From positions 1-36,280 of the forward strand of contig CAIWJG010000706.1 in NCBI GenBank assembly GCA_903912925.1: a stretch of 36,280 nucleotides of DNA, in the 5' to 3' direction. The notes beneath the pieces are model-generated. The model had not been told where the DNA came from and made no database searches. It saw nothing but the letters and a program-made list of their open reading frames with translations. The DNA is from an uncultured Verrucomicrobia subdivision 3 bacterium. GTDB lineage: Bacteria > Verrucomicrobiota > Verrucomicrobiia > Limisphaerales > UBA8199. Both the position numbers and the translations under genes were made by a program. Numbering within the stretch: position 1 is the stretch's first letter; every line of letters begins with the position of its first letter. Shown piece after piece: positions 1 through 8,098 of this stretch.

Positions 1-153
1 ATTGACTGGACCCTCCGCGAAAGCGCCCGTGCCAAGATCAAAGTCATGGTGAAGCGCATCCTGAACAAATACGGCTACCCGCCCGACTTGCAGGAGGATG
101 CCGTAAAGACCGTCCTCGCGCAGGCAGAGCTGCTGTGCGCGGAGTGGGTTTGA
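1..153 (+). CDS. hsdR: Type I restriction enzyme R subunit (HsdR), C-terminal end only
   Basis: The window opens inside this gene; 50 codons remain and end at TGA 151-153. The readable peptide starts [20 protein letters not shown] and ends in AELLCAEWV, with [21 protein letters not shown] between them. This is the typical last segment of the HsdR C-terminal domain (EcoEI_R_C/DUF3387 type), which follows the helicase motors of the ATP-dependent restriction subunit. HsdR works with HsdM and HsdS to cut unmethylated foreign DNA after translocation. The partner genes would lie left of the window and are not visible. Next to it are a CHAT remnant and a toxin-antitoxin remnant, so this looks like the edge of a decaying defence region. 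Recognition is from sequence memory of the family, not a search. Confidence 0.8.
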   Translation: MDWTLRESARAKIKVMVKRILNKYGYPPDLQEDAVKTVLAQAELLCAEWV

Positions 154-189
154 TCGTTTCGTCACCGCCAATGCGTTCGTGCTCGCCAA

Positions 190-415
190 TGCCGGCGGGC
201 CTTCCGCATCGCCGGCGCGCAGACCGTGCTGGCGAGCCATTGAAAAGTGCGACAAGGCCACCCGCCAGTTGATGACGGAATTCATCCGGTGCTGGCGCTC
301 AGGCGAGCCCCGCGCGAAGACGTGGCGGGAAGCGCAGTTGTCTCTGCTGCGCAAGGAAGAGTTTTCAAACCCATACTTCTGGGCCGCTTTCACCCTGACC
401 GGCCAGTGGCAGTGA
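190..415 (+). pseudogene. CHAT-domain protease remnant (C-terminal end, frame broken)
   Basis: Two frames together rebuild the end of a CHAT (caspase-like) domain. Frame 1 reads RRAFRIAGAQTVLASH up to a TGA at 241-243, where family members usually have a Trp. Frame 2 then reads DKATRQLMTEFIRCWRSG, then KTWREAQLSLLRKEEFSNP and YFWAAFTLTGQWQ, ending at TGA 413-415. The first part matches the 'glqrAFriAGAxxVlaSlW' strand of CHAT domains and the last part matches the usual C-terminal 'PYYWAaFvLiGdW' strand. At least one frameshift and one nonsense change lie at about 238-255. The upstream catalytic His and Cys blocks are absent, so this is a relic. CHAT proteases often sit in defence or signalling genes, which fits the HsdR neighbour. 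A short ORF from GTG 179 covers the frame 2 part but is unlikely to be a functional gene. Confidence 0.6.
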
Positions 416-546
416 ATACCTTTGAGACTCCCGGGGGTAGCTACCGCCTCCGCCGGGCCTCGCAATTGACGCCAGGCTTACCGCAGACCAGTGGAAAGGG
501 GGGTATGCGTGAAAATCGCGCATACCGTCAAAGCCACCACACAGGG

Positions 547-580
547 AATGCAGAAGGAAGAATGCAGAATGCAGAATGGC
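547..580. repeat. 7-bp tandem repeat (ATGCAGA type)
   Basis: Imperfect tandem copies of ATGCAGA lie just after the CHAT remnant. The same heptamer makes up the large inverted array at 30561-30666, so this is a dispersed repeat family of this genome. There is no coding potential that I trust here. Confidence 0.7.
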
Positions 581-673
581 CGCGCGAAGCCACCTCATGC
601 GACATCAAAGCCACCTCAAAGCGTGTTGCTAGCCGGGCGGTAGCCACCCCAATGCGTCATCAAAGCCACCTTC

Positions 674-827
674 ATGCGACCTCAAAGCCACCCCAATGCG
701 ACCCTCATGCGACCCTCATGCGACCCTCATGCGACCCACATGCGACCCACATGCGACCCTCATGCGACCCTCATGCGACCCTCATGCGACCCTCATGCGA
801 CCCTCATGCGACCCCCATGCGACCCTA
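674..827. repeat. 11-bp tandem array, unit ATGCGACCCTC
   Basis: Twelve consecutive 11-bp units run from 696 to 827, most of them ATGCGACCCTC, with ATGCGACCCAC at 729-750, ATGCGACCCCC at 806 and a final ATGCGACCCTA at 817. A 22-bp precursor-like unit at 674-695 combines ATGCGACCTCA with AAGCCACCCCA, and degenerate AAGCCACCTCA pieces extend back to about 590. Because 11 is not a multiple of 3, every forward frame reads the same 11-residue cycle MRPSCDPHATL, which creates several overlapping false ORFs. Units follow each other directly with no spacers, so this is not CRISPR. Apart from these repeats I see no gene between 416 and 931. Confidence 0.9.
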
Positions 828-900
828 AGGCTCTCACAAAGCGCCAACAATGCGACCTTCATATGGGACGGAGTCAAACCAGAGGTCTTACAAGTGTCAC

Positions 901-921
901 TCCTCACTCGCCAAGTGAGGA
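901..921. terminator. Perfect 8-bp hairpin near the end of the toxin remnant
   Basis: TCCTCACT at 901-908 pairs with AGTGAGGA at 914-921 around a 5-nt loop. It lies just beyond the stop codon of the minus-strand toxin remnant (932), so it could end that transcript. No T-run follows on either strand, so the terminator role is a guess and it may only be a repeat palindrome. Confidence 0.3.
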
Positions 922-931
922 CACCTTGTCG

Positions 932-1123
932 TCAGCAAGCTGACTTACCGGCAAGCGAGGCGGGAACGGAGAGGAAATACCCTTTGCGCCGAATTATACA
1001 GGGAATAGGGAGAGGCCGAGAAGTTTCGCGGGCTGGGTCAGCCGCCGCCTTTTGGGCGAAGTCGGCGGAGTCGGGCTCTGGGAGGTACAGCTTGCCAAGC
1101 GTGGAGGTGTCCCAGTAGCTCAT
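932..1123 (-). pseudogene. Truncated PIN-domain toxin (VapC-like)
   Basis: The ATG at 1123 lies four bases past the antitoxin stop. The product begins MSYWDTSTLGKLYLPEPDS, the first strand and helix of a PIN-domain RNase toxin, whose first conserved acid is the Asp in WDTS. After about 28 residues (ending near DFAQKAAA) the sequence no longer resembles a PIN domain and it stops after 63 codons. Intact VapC toxins run to about 130 residues and need further acidic residues in the middle and C-terminal parts, which are missing. The tail runs into non-coding hairpin DNA, so a deletion or replacement removed the rest. Upstream spacing and orientation still match a toxin-antitoxin operon. Confidence 0.65.
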
Positions 1124-1127
1124 GCCC

Positions 1128-1376
1128 TCAGTTGCCGCGGTCTTCGTCGAGAATCTGTTCGAGGGTGGGGCCGGTCTTGCCAGTGGAGAGCCGCTGGCGC
1201 AACTGGGCGAGCTTCGCGAGCCAAGCCTGCCGGTTCGGCGCTGGGTTGGTCTGCGGGACACCCGTGAGCTTAGCCACCGGGCGGCCGTGGCTGGTGATGA
1301 CCACTTCTTCGCCTTGTTGGACCATGCCCAGCAATTTCACCAAGTCAGCTTGTGTTTGTTCCAACGTCGCAGTCAT
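1128..1376 (-). CDS. Phd/YefM-type antitoxin
   Basis: This 82-residue protein carries the compact Phd/YefM fold: an N-terminal region MTATLEQTQADLVKLLGMVQ followed by GEEVVITSHGRPVAKL, the beta-strand and turn with the G-R-P-V-A-K/R-L signature. Members bind DNA as dimers through the N-terminal half to repress their own operon and neutralise a toxin with the C-terminal half, here the segment from about residue 45 to LEQILDEDRGN. The toxin gene directly downstream (start at 1123) is truncated, so this antitoxin seems to be an orphan. The start at 1376 gives the usual family length. Such solitary antitoxins can persist as local repressors or as protection against related toxins, but nothing here shows either. 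Confidence 0.85.
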   Translation of the reverse strand: MTATLEQTQADLVKLLGMVQQGEEVVITSHGRPVAKLTGVPQTNPAPNRQAWLAKLAQLRQRLSTGKTGPTLEQILDEDRGN

Positions 1377-1460
1377 GCAGCCATATAACCACTTTCGGAC
1401 CGGAAGTCAATTCAACGATTGGGGGCTTCAAGCCCAGGCAGCATCTGACAAGAACAGTCC

Positions 1461-1494
1461 TTATCCGCGTATATCTGCGTCCATCTGTGGTTGT
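1461..1494. repeat. Short decamer-like repeat (ATCTGCGTCC type)
   Basis: The stretch has a loose 10-bp period: TATCCGCGTA, TATCTGCGTC and CATCTGTGGT. I believe similar strings recur between genes in related genomes, but only this copy is present in the window. It lies between the antitoxin start and the glycosidase start. Confidence 0.35.
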
Positions 1495-1631
1495 ATGGAT
1501 TTGTTGCGACTCAGCGGCGGGCACGTGCGACGGCTGGATCAGGAGCTCTCCCAGCCGTAACCCGCGGCTTGATGTTCCACCCAGGAGGCATAGATTCGCG
1601 GGAAGTGACACCGACACAAAAGCAGTTCTCC

Positions 1632-4337
1632 ATGAATAGCGGAGCGCCCAAAAGGAGGGTGCTGGCCAATCGGCTGGCAACCTGGCGAAGTGTGTGCGTT
1701 GCCATCGCCGCCACCGCGTCGACGCTGGCAGGGGGTGGTTCTCAGTTGCTGAACGCTCAGCCAGGCTCTCTTTCTCCGGGAGGGGGCGAGATCCAATCAC
1801 TCGGTCGGGCGTCGAAGGTGGTCGCCGTAGAAGGGGCATTCGGCAAGGTTGAGGTGGATGTTACCCGGCCTTCGCTCGTCCGATTATGCCTGGGCACACC
1901 CAAGGGACTGGGCGCGCAATCCCTCTTGGCTACTCAAGGGCCACGCCCGTGGGCGCACGGCGGCTACACGTACGTGGTGGCCGAAGCCGGCAAGCGTTAT
2001 GAGAGCTGTCTGCTGGAGCCGGAGCAGGTGAAGGTCACCCGGGAAAGCGGACGCAATGTGCTGCGAGTCCTCGGCGTCAAATTGGCTGGCGACGGCGAGT
2101 CGCCGGTAGCCACGGAAGACTGGACGCTCAGCGCCCCCGGCGACGGGTCGCAATTGGTGTGGAAGATCGTGCGCCGGTGGCAACGGGACTTCACGTCCAC
2201 GTATTCCGGCAGCCCGGGGCTCTTCTTCTCGTTCAAACGCGAGCAAACAAACTCCACCACCAGCACGATGTGGTACGATCCGTTGCGCATTGCGGCGAGC
2301 GAAAGCAAGCTCTACGCCTTGCAGCACTTGCCCGGACGCATTTCGGAGAACCTCGTGCAGACGCTGCGCGACCGCGACACCTGGGCAATCTTCAAGCTGT
2401 GGACCACTTGGCAGACCCCGTGCGATCTTCGCCTGGAAGTTGCGGGCGGGCATCTGTATCGGCGGGGCAGTTACGCCCAGTTGAGCGAGGTGGGCGCGGT
2501 GACCGACCCGAGCCCGCGCGCGACCCACCGGAAAGGCCAGGTCGAAGATATCACGCTCCGGATCGGCGGCGTGGACAAGAGCGCCACCGGATACCAGTTG
2601 GCTCTCACCTTGCCCGACAAGGATACCGAGGCTTCGCTCCGCGACTTCTACGGGTCCGTGTTCAACGGCGGGGCGGTGAACGACCAGAAGGGCTTCGACT
2701 TCGGCAACGAGTCGGACGGCTGGTATTATGCCGGCTCGTGTTGGATGTACGGGGCGACGCTGGCGGCGGGGGTTCCGGCTGCCGGCCGGTTGTCGGCGCA
2801 CCCCTACGACGCGGCCCAGGCCTTCCGCGAGCATCTGGCGCACATCTTCAGCGTCATGGACGAGCGGGGGCGGGCCCATTTCGGCTACAACCAGGAAGGC
2901 CAATGGGTGGACGATAACCTGCATGTGATCATCGGCGCTCGCTTCTACCTGCTCCACAGCGGCGATCTGGCGTTCATCCGTGAGTGCCTGCCCGCCATGG
3001 AACGGACTTTGGGGTATTTCATCGAGCGCCGCAACCCGCAGGGGCTGTTCAAGCTGGAGGATGTCGGTGCCCATTGGTATTACGACGCCATCACCACCGG
3101 CGGCATCAACGGCTATTACAATGCGTTCTTCTACAAGGCAGCGCTCGACCTCGCCGAGATGGAACACGCCGCCGGACGCCAGGCGCAGGCTCGCCAATAT
3201 CGAGACCTGGCCGAATCGATCAAAACGGCGTTCAACCGGGTGCTCTGGAAGGAAGACGCTCCGGGTGGACCGCGCTACCTCGATTGGATCGACGCGCAAG
3301 GACAGGAAGTCTCCTATTTCTGCGATTTGTGTCAATGGCCGCCGATTGCCGTGGGGATTGCCTCGCCGGAGCAGGCCCGCAAGATCGTCGCCACGGCCGA
3401 TGCCCGCATCGCCCAACTGGAAAAGGAGCACGGCTACCAGGGCTACGCCGGCCTGTCGGCCTTGTGGCCGGTGCCCCAGCCGCTGAATCCGCTGGCGTGG
3501 CAAACCTACGGTCGCTACATGAACGGCGGCAGCCTGCTCTGCCAGACGTATTGGGAGATCGTGGCCCGGTCCCGAGCCGGGGATGCGGCGGGGGCGGCTC
3601 GACGCTTGCAGCGATTTGCCAAGCGGGCGGCGGAGATCCGCTGGGCGGGTGACAATGCGGCGGACATCCTCGGTGAGATGAAGCACGGCGATACGGAGCC
3701 CTACCTGGCTGATATGGTGGCCGTTACCGCCGCCGCAGTCCACGGGGTAATGGGGATCCAGCCGACCTGGGATCAGCTCGTCGTGACGCCGTGCCTGCCG
3801 GTTGAATGGCCGCGGGCGGAGGCCGACGTCCTCTACAAGGGCCGGCGTCATCGCGTGACGATTGAAGGCGGGACAGTCCAGGTGCAGCCGCTGGAGCAGG
3901 TGATCGCGCTGCCGCCGTTTTGGCTGATGGACTTTAACCTCCGCAAGACGGCCGAAGGGGAAGCGCAGACCACCAACATCAGCTTTCTGGGACATTACGG
4001 CGACCGAATCCAACTTAGCACTAACGCCACGTCGGGCTCCTATCTGAGCCCGGCTCATGACTGGGCCATGCTGGCCATTCCCAAGGAGTTGACTGTCGCC
4101 GCCGATTTGAATGGCGGCCGGATCTCTGTCGCCGTCGAAGCCTCCGACGACGGATTCAAGTCGGTGCGAGCGCAGACGAAGCTCTCCGTGCGGGACGGCG
4201 TGAAGGCGTATTCGTTGCGGGGCTTGCGCGGCCACGCAGTGCGCGTGCGGTTTGAACTGCTTCGGCAGCGAGGGGCCGCCGCCTCGCCGATCGTGGACGG
4301 GTTCCGTCTGGTCTGCCCGGGGCCAGCGCGGTTCTAA
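1632..4337 (+). CDS. Secreted six-hairpin glycosidase-like protein
   Basis: The protein is 901 residues from the ATG at 1632, chosen because a typical export signal follows (basic MNSGAPKRRVLANR, then an alanine-rich core, likely cut near LLNA/QPG); the frame is open upstream to 1491 but that part looks non-coding. Residues about 50-320 are beta-rich. Residues about 330-700 look like an (alpha/alpha)6 barrel with repeated aromatic and acidic helix starts, such as GWYYAGSCWMYGATLAAG, QWVDDNLHVIIGARFYLL and GINGYYNAFFYKAALDLAEM. A C-terminal beta domain follows (from about 705, GIQPTWDQLVVTPCLP). This order is found in six-hairpin glycosidases such as GH63/GH78/GH95-like and amylo-1,6-glucosidase-like enzymes. 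I cannot fix the family or the catalytic acids. It probably trims plant- or algal-type sugars in the periplasm or outside the cell. Confidence 0.75.
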   Translation: MNSGAPKRRVLANRLATWRSVCVAIAATASTLAGGGSQLLNAQPGSLSPGGGEIQSLGRASKVVAVEGAFGKVEVDVTRPSLVRLCLGTPKGLGAQSLLATQGPRPWAHGGYTYVVAEAGKRYESCLLEPEQVKVTRESGRNVLRVLGVKLAGDGESPVATEDWTLSAPGDGSQLVWKIVRRWQRDFTSTYSGSPGLFFSFKREQTNSTTSTMWYDPLRIAASESKLYALQHLPGRISENLVQTLRDRDTWAIFKLWTTWQTPCDLRLEVAGGHLYRRGSYAQLSEVGAVTDPSPRATHRKGQVEDITLRIGGVDKSATGYQLALTLPDKDTEASLRDFYGSVFNGGAVNDQKGFDFGNESDGWYYAGSCWMYGATLAAGVPAAGRLSAHPYDAAQAFREHLAHIFSVMDERGRAHFGYNQEGQWVDDNLHVIIGARFYLLHSGDLAFIRECLPAMERTLGYFIERRNPQGLFKLEDVGAHWYYDAITTGGINGYYNAFFYKAALDLAEMEHAAGRQAQARQYRDLAESIKTAFNRVLWKEDAPGGPRYLDWIDAQGQEVSYFCDLCQWPPIAVGIASPEQARKIVATADARIAQLEKEHGYQGYAGLSALWPVPQPLNPLAWQTYGRYMNGGSLLCQTYWEIVARSRAGDAAGAARRLQRFAKRAAEIRWAGDNAADILGEMKHGDTEPYLADMVAVTAAAVHGVMGIQPTWDQLVVTPCLPVEWPRAEADVLYKGRRHRVTIEGGTVQVQPLEQVIALPPFWLMDFNLRKTAEGEAQTTNISFLGHYGDRIQLSTNATSGSYLSPAHDWAMLAIPKELTVAADLNGGRISVAVEASDDGFKSVRAQTKLSVRDGVKAYSLRGLRGHAVRVRFELLRQRGAAASPIVDGFRLVCPGPARF

Positions 4338-4367
4338 AGTTCTCCCGTTTCCAGCGAGCAGCCCCCT

Positions 4368-4395
4368 GTAGGCCGCGTGCCCCCGCGCGGCGTTC
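4368..4395. repeat. REP-like palindrome, copy 1
   Basis: GCCGCGTG at 4372-4379 and CGCGCGGC at 4384-4391 form a stem around 4 nt, preceded by TGTAG. This matches the core of the copies at 5828-5961, 13764-13783 and 20780-20799. It lies 34 bp after the glycosidase stop and could protect or end that mRNA. Confidence 0.65.
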
Positions 4396-4396
4396 G

Positions 4397-4471
4397 GGCT
4401 TCGGATTTCCTTCGGATTTCGGTTTTCGGATTTCGGTTTTAGGCAGATACTAACCGAAACACCGAAACATC
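4397..4471. repeat. 7-bp repeat array (TTTCGGN) with inverted partner
   Basis: Tandem units TTTCGGA and TTTCGGT run from about 4397 to 4440. The inverse units (AACCGAAACACCGAAACATCG) follow at about 4451-4471, so the transcript can fold into a hairpin. This sits between the glycosidase and the TolB-like gene. Confidence 0.7.
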
Positions 4472-4537
4472 GATTCAGGGCGCCCTTGGCCCGGGGCAGA
4501 CGGGCGTAGCCGCGCCCCATGTCATTAAGAACTAAAT

Positions 4538-5803
4538 ATGCAAATAAGAGTGAATCGTCGTCAGTTCCTGGTCGCCGCGGCGGCAGCTTCGGCTGTGGCT
4601 AGCGTGTCGTGCCGCTCGTCGGTGGGCGTGCGCCAGAGCCGTGGCCGCCAGCCCAGGCTTTTCTTCGTCTCGCAAGGCAAGACCGCGTTGATCAATGCCG
4701 ACGGCAGCGGCCTCCGCTACCTGGAATTCAATGTCCCGAACCAGGTTACCTGGCAACCAGGCGCGTTCTTCTCCGACGGACACCGAGTCCTGTTCCTGAG
4801 CATGGAGGCGAGGCGGGACGGTCCCGGCAAGCCGTTTGAGGACTACTACACCCAGACCCCGACGCACCTTTGGATTTATGACCTGGATTCCGGCTCCCTG
4901 AAGGAGATCGCCACGCGGGAACGGTTGGCGGTGTTTTATACCCCCGCACTCCTGCTCAACGACGAGCGCATGCTGGTGCAGGTTGTGCGCAACAAGGTGG
5001 GCCAGTTGTTCAGCATGAACCTCGATGGAACCGACGCGCGCGAGTTCACGCGTGCGGGCGAAGGGTTGCCCTATGGCCTCAGCCTCAGTCCTGATGGGCG
5101 GCGCGTGGCCTATCACCTCGCCAGTCCCGCGGGCTATCAGATTTGGACCAGCGACTCGGAAGGCGGGAATCGTCTCCGGGTTGCCGCGCAGCCCGGCCAT
5201 CTCTATTTCGGCCCGGCATGGTCTCCTGACGGCCAGTGGCTGGCCTATCAGGACTGCCAGCCCGGGGAGGATCCCGGGCACGATTGGTCGGACGTGGTGG
5301 TGAGCCGCCCGGATGGCTCGGAGCAGCGACTCCTGACCAAGGACAAACCAATGTGGTTCGCGGCCACGTATGGCAACCCGCAGAATCGGGGCGGCGGCTC
5401 AAACCTGGTTGCCTGGTCGCACGATGGTGCGATTCTGCTTCCATGCCGCCTGCCGGGATCGAAAGTGGCGTGGGAGTTCCAGCCGCAGCGGCCTGATACG
5501 GACCATTTCAACCGGGACTATAAGCCAGACTCGGCGCGTGGCGGCACAGAGATCTGTCGGCTTGATCCCCGCGATGGCTCAATCACCCGTCTGACTGTGT
5601 GCCAGCCGCCGGTTTGGGACTTTCGGGTGAGCGAATCGCCGGGGGGCAAATGGATTGTCTTCTGCCGCGTGGCTACGGGCGGCGTGCCGGCCATCTGGGT
5701 GACTGACTCTAAGGGAGGCAATCCGCGCCAACTCACGATGGGCTTGGAGGACCGCGGCGCTGATCATCCGCGCTGGCTGCCGCAATCCTCTGGAACCCCG
5801 TGA
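4538..5803 (+). CDS. Tat-exported TolB-like beta-propeller protein
   Basis: The 421-residue product begins with a twin-arginine signal, NRRQFLVAAAAASAVASVSC, where SVSC may also act as a lipobox. The mature part is built of PD40/TolB-type blades: LFFVSQGKTALINADGSG, LSLSPDGRRVAYHLASPA, PAWSPDGQWLAYQ, LVAWSHDGAILLP and KWIVFCRVATGGVPAIWVTD. These recurring 'SPDG-x-x-(V/L)-A-Y' strands mark six or seven blades. Related propellers include TolB, periplasmic sugar-site proteins and oligogalacturonate lyases (PL22), which also keep His residues for a metal; several His are present here (for example GHLYFGP and GHDW) but I cannot show that this is a lyase. It follows the glycosidase in the same direction and may act on related sugars. 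The start is set by the Tat motif. Confidence 0.75.
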   Translation: MQIRVNRRQFLVAAAAASAVASVSCRSSVGVRQSRGRQPRLFFVSQGKTALINADGSGLRYLEFNVPNQVTWQPGAFFSDGHRVLFLSMEARRDGPGKPFEDYYTQTPTHLWIYDLDSGSLKEIATRERLAVFYTPALLLNDERMLVQVVRNKVGQLFSMNLDGTDAREFTRAGEGLPYGLSLSPDGRRVAYHLASPAGYQIWTSDSEGGNRLRVAAQPGHLYFGPAWSPDGQWLAYQDCQPGEDPGHDWSDVVVSRPDGSEQRLLTKDKPMWFAATYGNPQNRGGGSNLVAWSHDGAILLPCRLPGSKVAWEFQPQRPDTDHFNRDYKPDSARGGTEICRLDPRDGSITRLTVCQPPVWDFRVSESPGGKWIVFCRVATGGVPAIWVTDSKGGNPRQLTMGLEDRGADHPRWLPQSSGTP

Positions 5804-5827
5804 GCAGGGAATCCCCCGGGGGGCGAG

Positions 5828-5961
5828 CAGCGATTCTCATTATGGACGAGATGGGGGCGCCGGGTGAGGGCACCCGGCCTACAAGCGGGCGATTTTCCGG
5901 GAGATGTAGGCCGGGTGCCCACACCCGGCGGGGGGTGACAGGGCCATAATGAGAACTGCTG
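5828..5961. repeat. Inverted pair of REP-like palindromes (REPIN/MITE-like), copies 2 and 3
   Basis: The left arm 5828-5883 and right arm 5905-5961 are close reverse complements, beginning CAGCGATTCTCATTATGG and ending CCATAATGAGAACTGCTG. Each arm holds a perfect 8-bp stem: GCCGGGTG/CACCCGGC at 5859-5866/5871-5878 and at 5910-5917/5922-5929. The whole can fold into one long hairpin. The outer sequence ATAATGAGAA(T/C) is the same as the right end of the element at 13735-13814, so it is one family. No clear flanking duplication is visible here. It separates the propeller gene from the prp operon. Confidence 0.8.
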
Positions 5962-6029
5962 ACATTGGCAAAAACAACCTTTCCTAACGTCCACCTGGTG
6001 ATGTAGTCTCCATCGCATCCGATAATTCT

Positions 6030-6938
6030 ATGCATACAACTTTGTCATCCCCGGGGGCGCGACTGCGGGCGGCGGTTGAATCAGAACGGCCGCTGCAGAT
6101 TGTCGGCGCGGTGAATGCCTTTTGCGCGCTGCTGGCCGAGCGGGCTGGTTTCCGCGCCCTCTACCTGTCCGGTGCCGGGGTCGCCAACGCTTCGCTGGGC
6201 CTGCCGGACCTTGGGATGACGACGCTGTCGGAGGTTTGCGAGGATATCCGGCGGATTACCCAAGCCACCGCTCTGCCACTCCTGGTGGATGCTGACACGG
6301 GCTGGGGGGGAGCCTTCATGATCGCGCGGACCATAAAAGAAATGACGCGGGCCGGCGCGGCCGGCTGTCACCTGGAGGATCAAGTGTCGGCTAAACGGTG
6401 TGGTCACCGGCCGGGCAAGGAACTCGTAAGCGCGCCAGAAATGAGCGACCGCATCAAGGCCGCCGTGGACGCTCGGCCAGACGCGCAATTTGTGATCATG
6501 GCCCGCACGGATGCCCGCGCCAGCGAGGGGGTTGATGGCGCCATTGATCGGGCGCGCGCCTATCTAGCGGCAGGCGCGGACATGATCTTTGCCGAGGCGC
6601 TGTCTAACCTGGATGAGTATCGCCAGTTCACCGCGGCGCTGGGCAGCCACGTTCCCGTTCTAGCCAACCTGACGGAGTTCGGGTTAACGCCATTGTTCAC
6701 GCTGGATGAACTCCGCCAGGCCGACGTGCGCCTGGCGCTATACCCGCTCAGCGCCTTTCGCGCGATGAACAAAGCCGCCGCCACGGTTTATGACACGGTG
6801 CGCGCCCAGGGCACCCAGCAAAGCGTCGTGGACCTCATGCAGACGCGCAAGGAGCTCTATGACGTGCTGCAATATCAGTCGTATGAGCAGAAGCTCGACC
6901 GGCTGTTCGCCGAAAAGAAGACTAAAGGAGCCGTATGA
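6030..6938 (+). CDS. prpB: 2-methylisocitrate lyase
   Basis: The enzyme splits 2-methylisocitrate into pyruvate and succinate, the last step of the methylcitrate cycle for propionate. The 302 residues have the isocitrate lyase/PEP mutase barrel: [19 protein letters not shown] near the N terminus, then [12 protein letters not shown] with the Mg-binding acids, then [15 protein letters not shown], where KRCGH is the active-site loop signature with the catalytic Cys. [14 protein letters not shown] and the C-terminal helix region [19 protein letters not shown] are also typical of PrpB. Its stop overlaps the next start (ATGA at 6935-6938), so it is translationally coupled to prpC. The start at 6030 gives the normal family length; no strong ribosome binding site is evident. 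Confidence 0.95.
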   Translation: MHTTLSSPGARLRAAVESERPLQIVGAVNAFCALLAERAGFRALYLSGAGVANASLGLPDLGMTTLSEVCEDIRRITQATALPLLVDADTGWGGAFMIARTIKEMTRAGAAGCHLEDQVSAKRCGHRPGKELVSAPEMSDRIKAAVDARPDAQFVIMARTDARASEGVDGAIDRARAYLAAGADMIFAEALSNLDEYRQFTAALGSHVPVLANLTEFGLTPLFTLDELRQADVRLALYPLSAFRAMNKAAATVYDTVRAQGTQQSVVDLMQTRKELYDVLQYQSYEQKLDRLFAEKKTKGAV

Positions 6939-8089
6939 GTGAAGCTGTGCCGACCCCGCCCTTCAAACCAAAGAAATCGGTCGCTTTATCGGGCGTCCTA
7001 GCCGGGAACACCGCCCTGTGCTCGGTGGGCCGCACTGGGAATGACTTGCACTACCGTGGCTATGATATCCTAGACCTGGCGGCCCATTGCCAATTCGAGG
7101 AAGTGGCGCACCTTCTGGTTCACGGACGGCTGCCGACTGCGGCTGAACTGGCGGCCTACAAGCTCAAACTCAAGAACCTCCGCGCACTACCCATCCCCGT
7201 GCGCACCGTGCTCGAAGCCTTGCCCGCCTCCGCTCATCCAATGGACGTGCTGCGAACCGGGGTCTCGGCGCTGGGCGCGGTGTCACCCGAAACGAAGATC
7301 CACGATCCCGTTGCCGCTCGCGATATCATTGACCAACTCCTCGCCTCGCTCGGTTCGATGCTGCTTTATTGGCACCACTACGCCCGCAGCGCCCGGCGCA
7401 TCGAGGTCGCCACCGACGACGACTCAATCGGCGGGCATTTCCTCCATCTGCTGCACGGCCGCCCGCCCAAGGCATCCTGGGTCGAGGCGATGCACGCTTC
7501 GCTGATCCTGTACGCGGAGCATGAGTTTAATGCCTCGACGTTTACCGCGCGCGTTATCGCCGGGACCGGGTCCGACATCTATTCCGCGGTCACCGGCGCT
7601 ATCGGCGCCTTGCGCGGCCCCAAGCATGGCGGCGCCAACGAGGTTGCTTATGAAATCCAGCAGCGCTACGCCGATCCGGATGAAGCGGAACGCGATATCA
7701 TTCGCCGGGTTGCCAGCAAGGAGATCATTATTGGTTTTGGCCATCCCGTCTATACCGTCAGCGACCCGCGCAGCAAGGTGATCAAAGAAATCGCGCGCAA
7801 GCTTTCAGAGCAGGAGGGAAACTCGACCCTCTTCGCGATTGCCGATCGGATCGAGACGGTTATGTGGCGCGAGAAGAAGATGTTCCCCAATCTGGACTGG
7901 TTGAGTGCCGTATCCTATCACCTCCTCGGGGTGCCCACTAATATGTTCACCGCGTTATTCGTCATGGCCCGCACCGCCGGCTGGGGGCCGCATATCCTCG
8001 AGCAGCGCGTTGACGACAAGATCATCCGGCCCAATGCCAATTATACCGGGCCTGAAGATTTGCCTTTCGTGCCCCTGGCACGAAGATAG
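6935..8089 (+). CDS. prpC: 2-methylcitrate synthase (citrate synthase family)
   Basis: It joins propionyl-CoA and oxaloacetate to make 2-methylcitrate. The 384-residue length is that of the short citrate/methylcitrate synthases. Visible marks are [20 protein letters not shown] with [10 protein letters not shown] near the start, [13 protein letters not shown] with an active-site His, [20 protein letters not shown] with the second catalytic His, and [20 protein letters not shown] near the catalytic Asp region. The sequence alone cannot exclude activity with acetyl-CoA, but its place between prpB and prpD strongly favours methylcitrate. The ATG overlaps the prpB stop by 4 bp, and prpD begins 9 bp after its stop, so the three genes form one operon. 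Confidence 0.95.
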   Translation: MSEAVPTPPFKPKKSVALSGVLAGNTALCSVGRTGNDLHYRGYDILDLAAHCQFEEVAHLLVHGRLPTAAELAAYKLKLKNLRALPIPVRTVLEALPASAHPMDVLRTGVSALGAVSPETKIHDPVAARDIIDQLLASLGSMLLYWHHYARSARRIEVATDDDSIGGHFLHLLHGRPPKASWVEAMHASLILYAEHEFNASTFTARVIAGTGSDIYSAVTGAIGALRGPKHGGANEVAYEIQQRYADPDEAERDIIRRVASKEIIIGFGHPVYTVSDPRSKVIKEIARKLSEQEGNSTLFAIADRIETVMWREKKMFPNLDWLSAVSYHLLGVPTNMFTALFVMARTAGWGPHILEQRVDDKIIRPNANYTGPEDLPFVPLARR

Positions 8090-8098
8090 CCTTGCTTT

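Noticed and set aside
674-827. Possible CRISPR array
   Set aside because: Units are 11 bp and directly joined with no spacers, and no cas genes are near.
247-1118. Several overlapping forward ORFs with MRPSCDPHATL repeats
   Set aside because: They come from the 11-bp array, which has no stop in any forward frame; the translation is the same in each frame and has no protein-like content.
1884-4520. An 878-codon open frame on the minus strand
   Set aside because: It lies exactly opposite the glycosidase, has an Arg/Gly/Pro-rich composition and no recognisable domain. It is a shadow frame of high-GC coding DNA.
8076-8090. A third TGGCACG-N5-AGC site before prpD
   Set aside because: It lies in the last codons of prpC within a tight operon with 9 bp to prpD; one such match in a window of this size is expected by chance.
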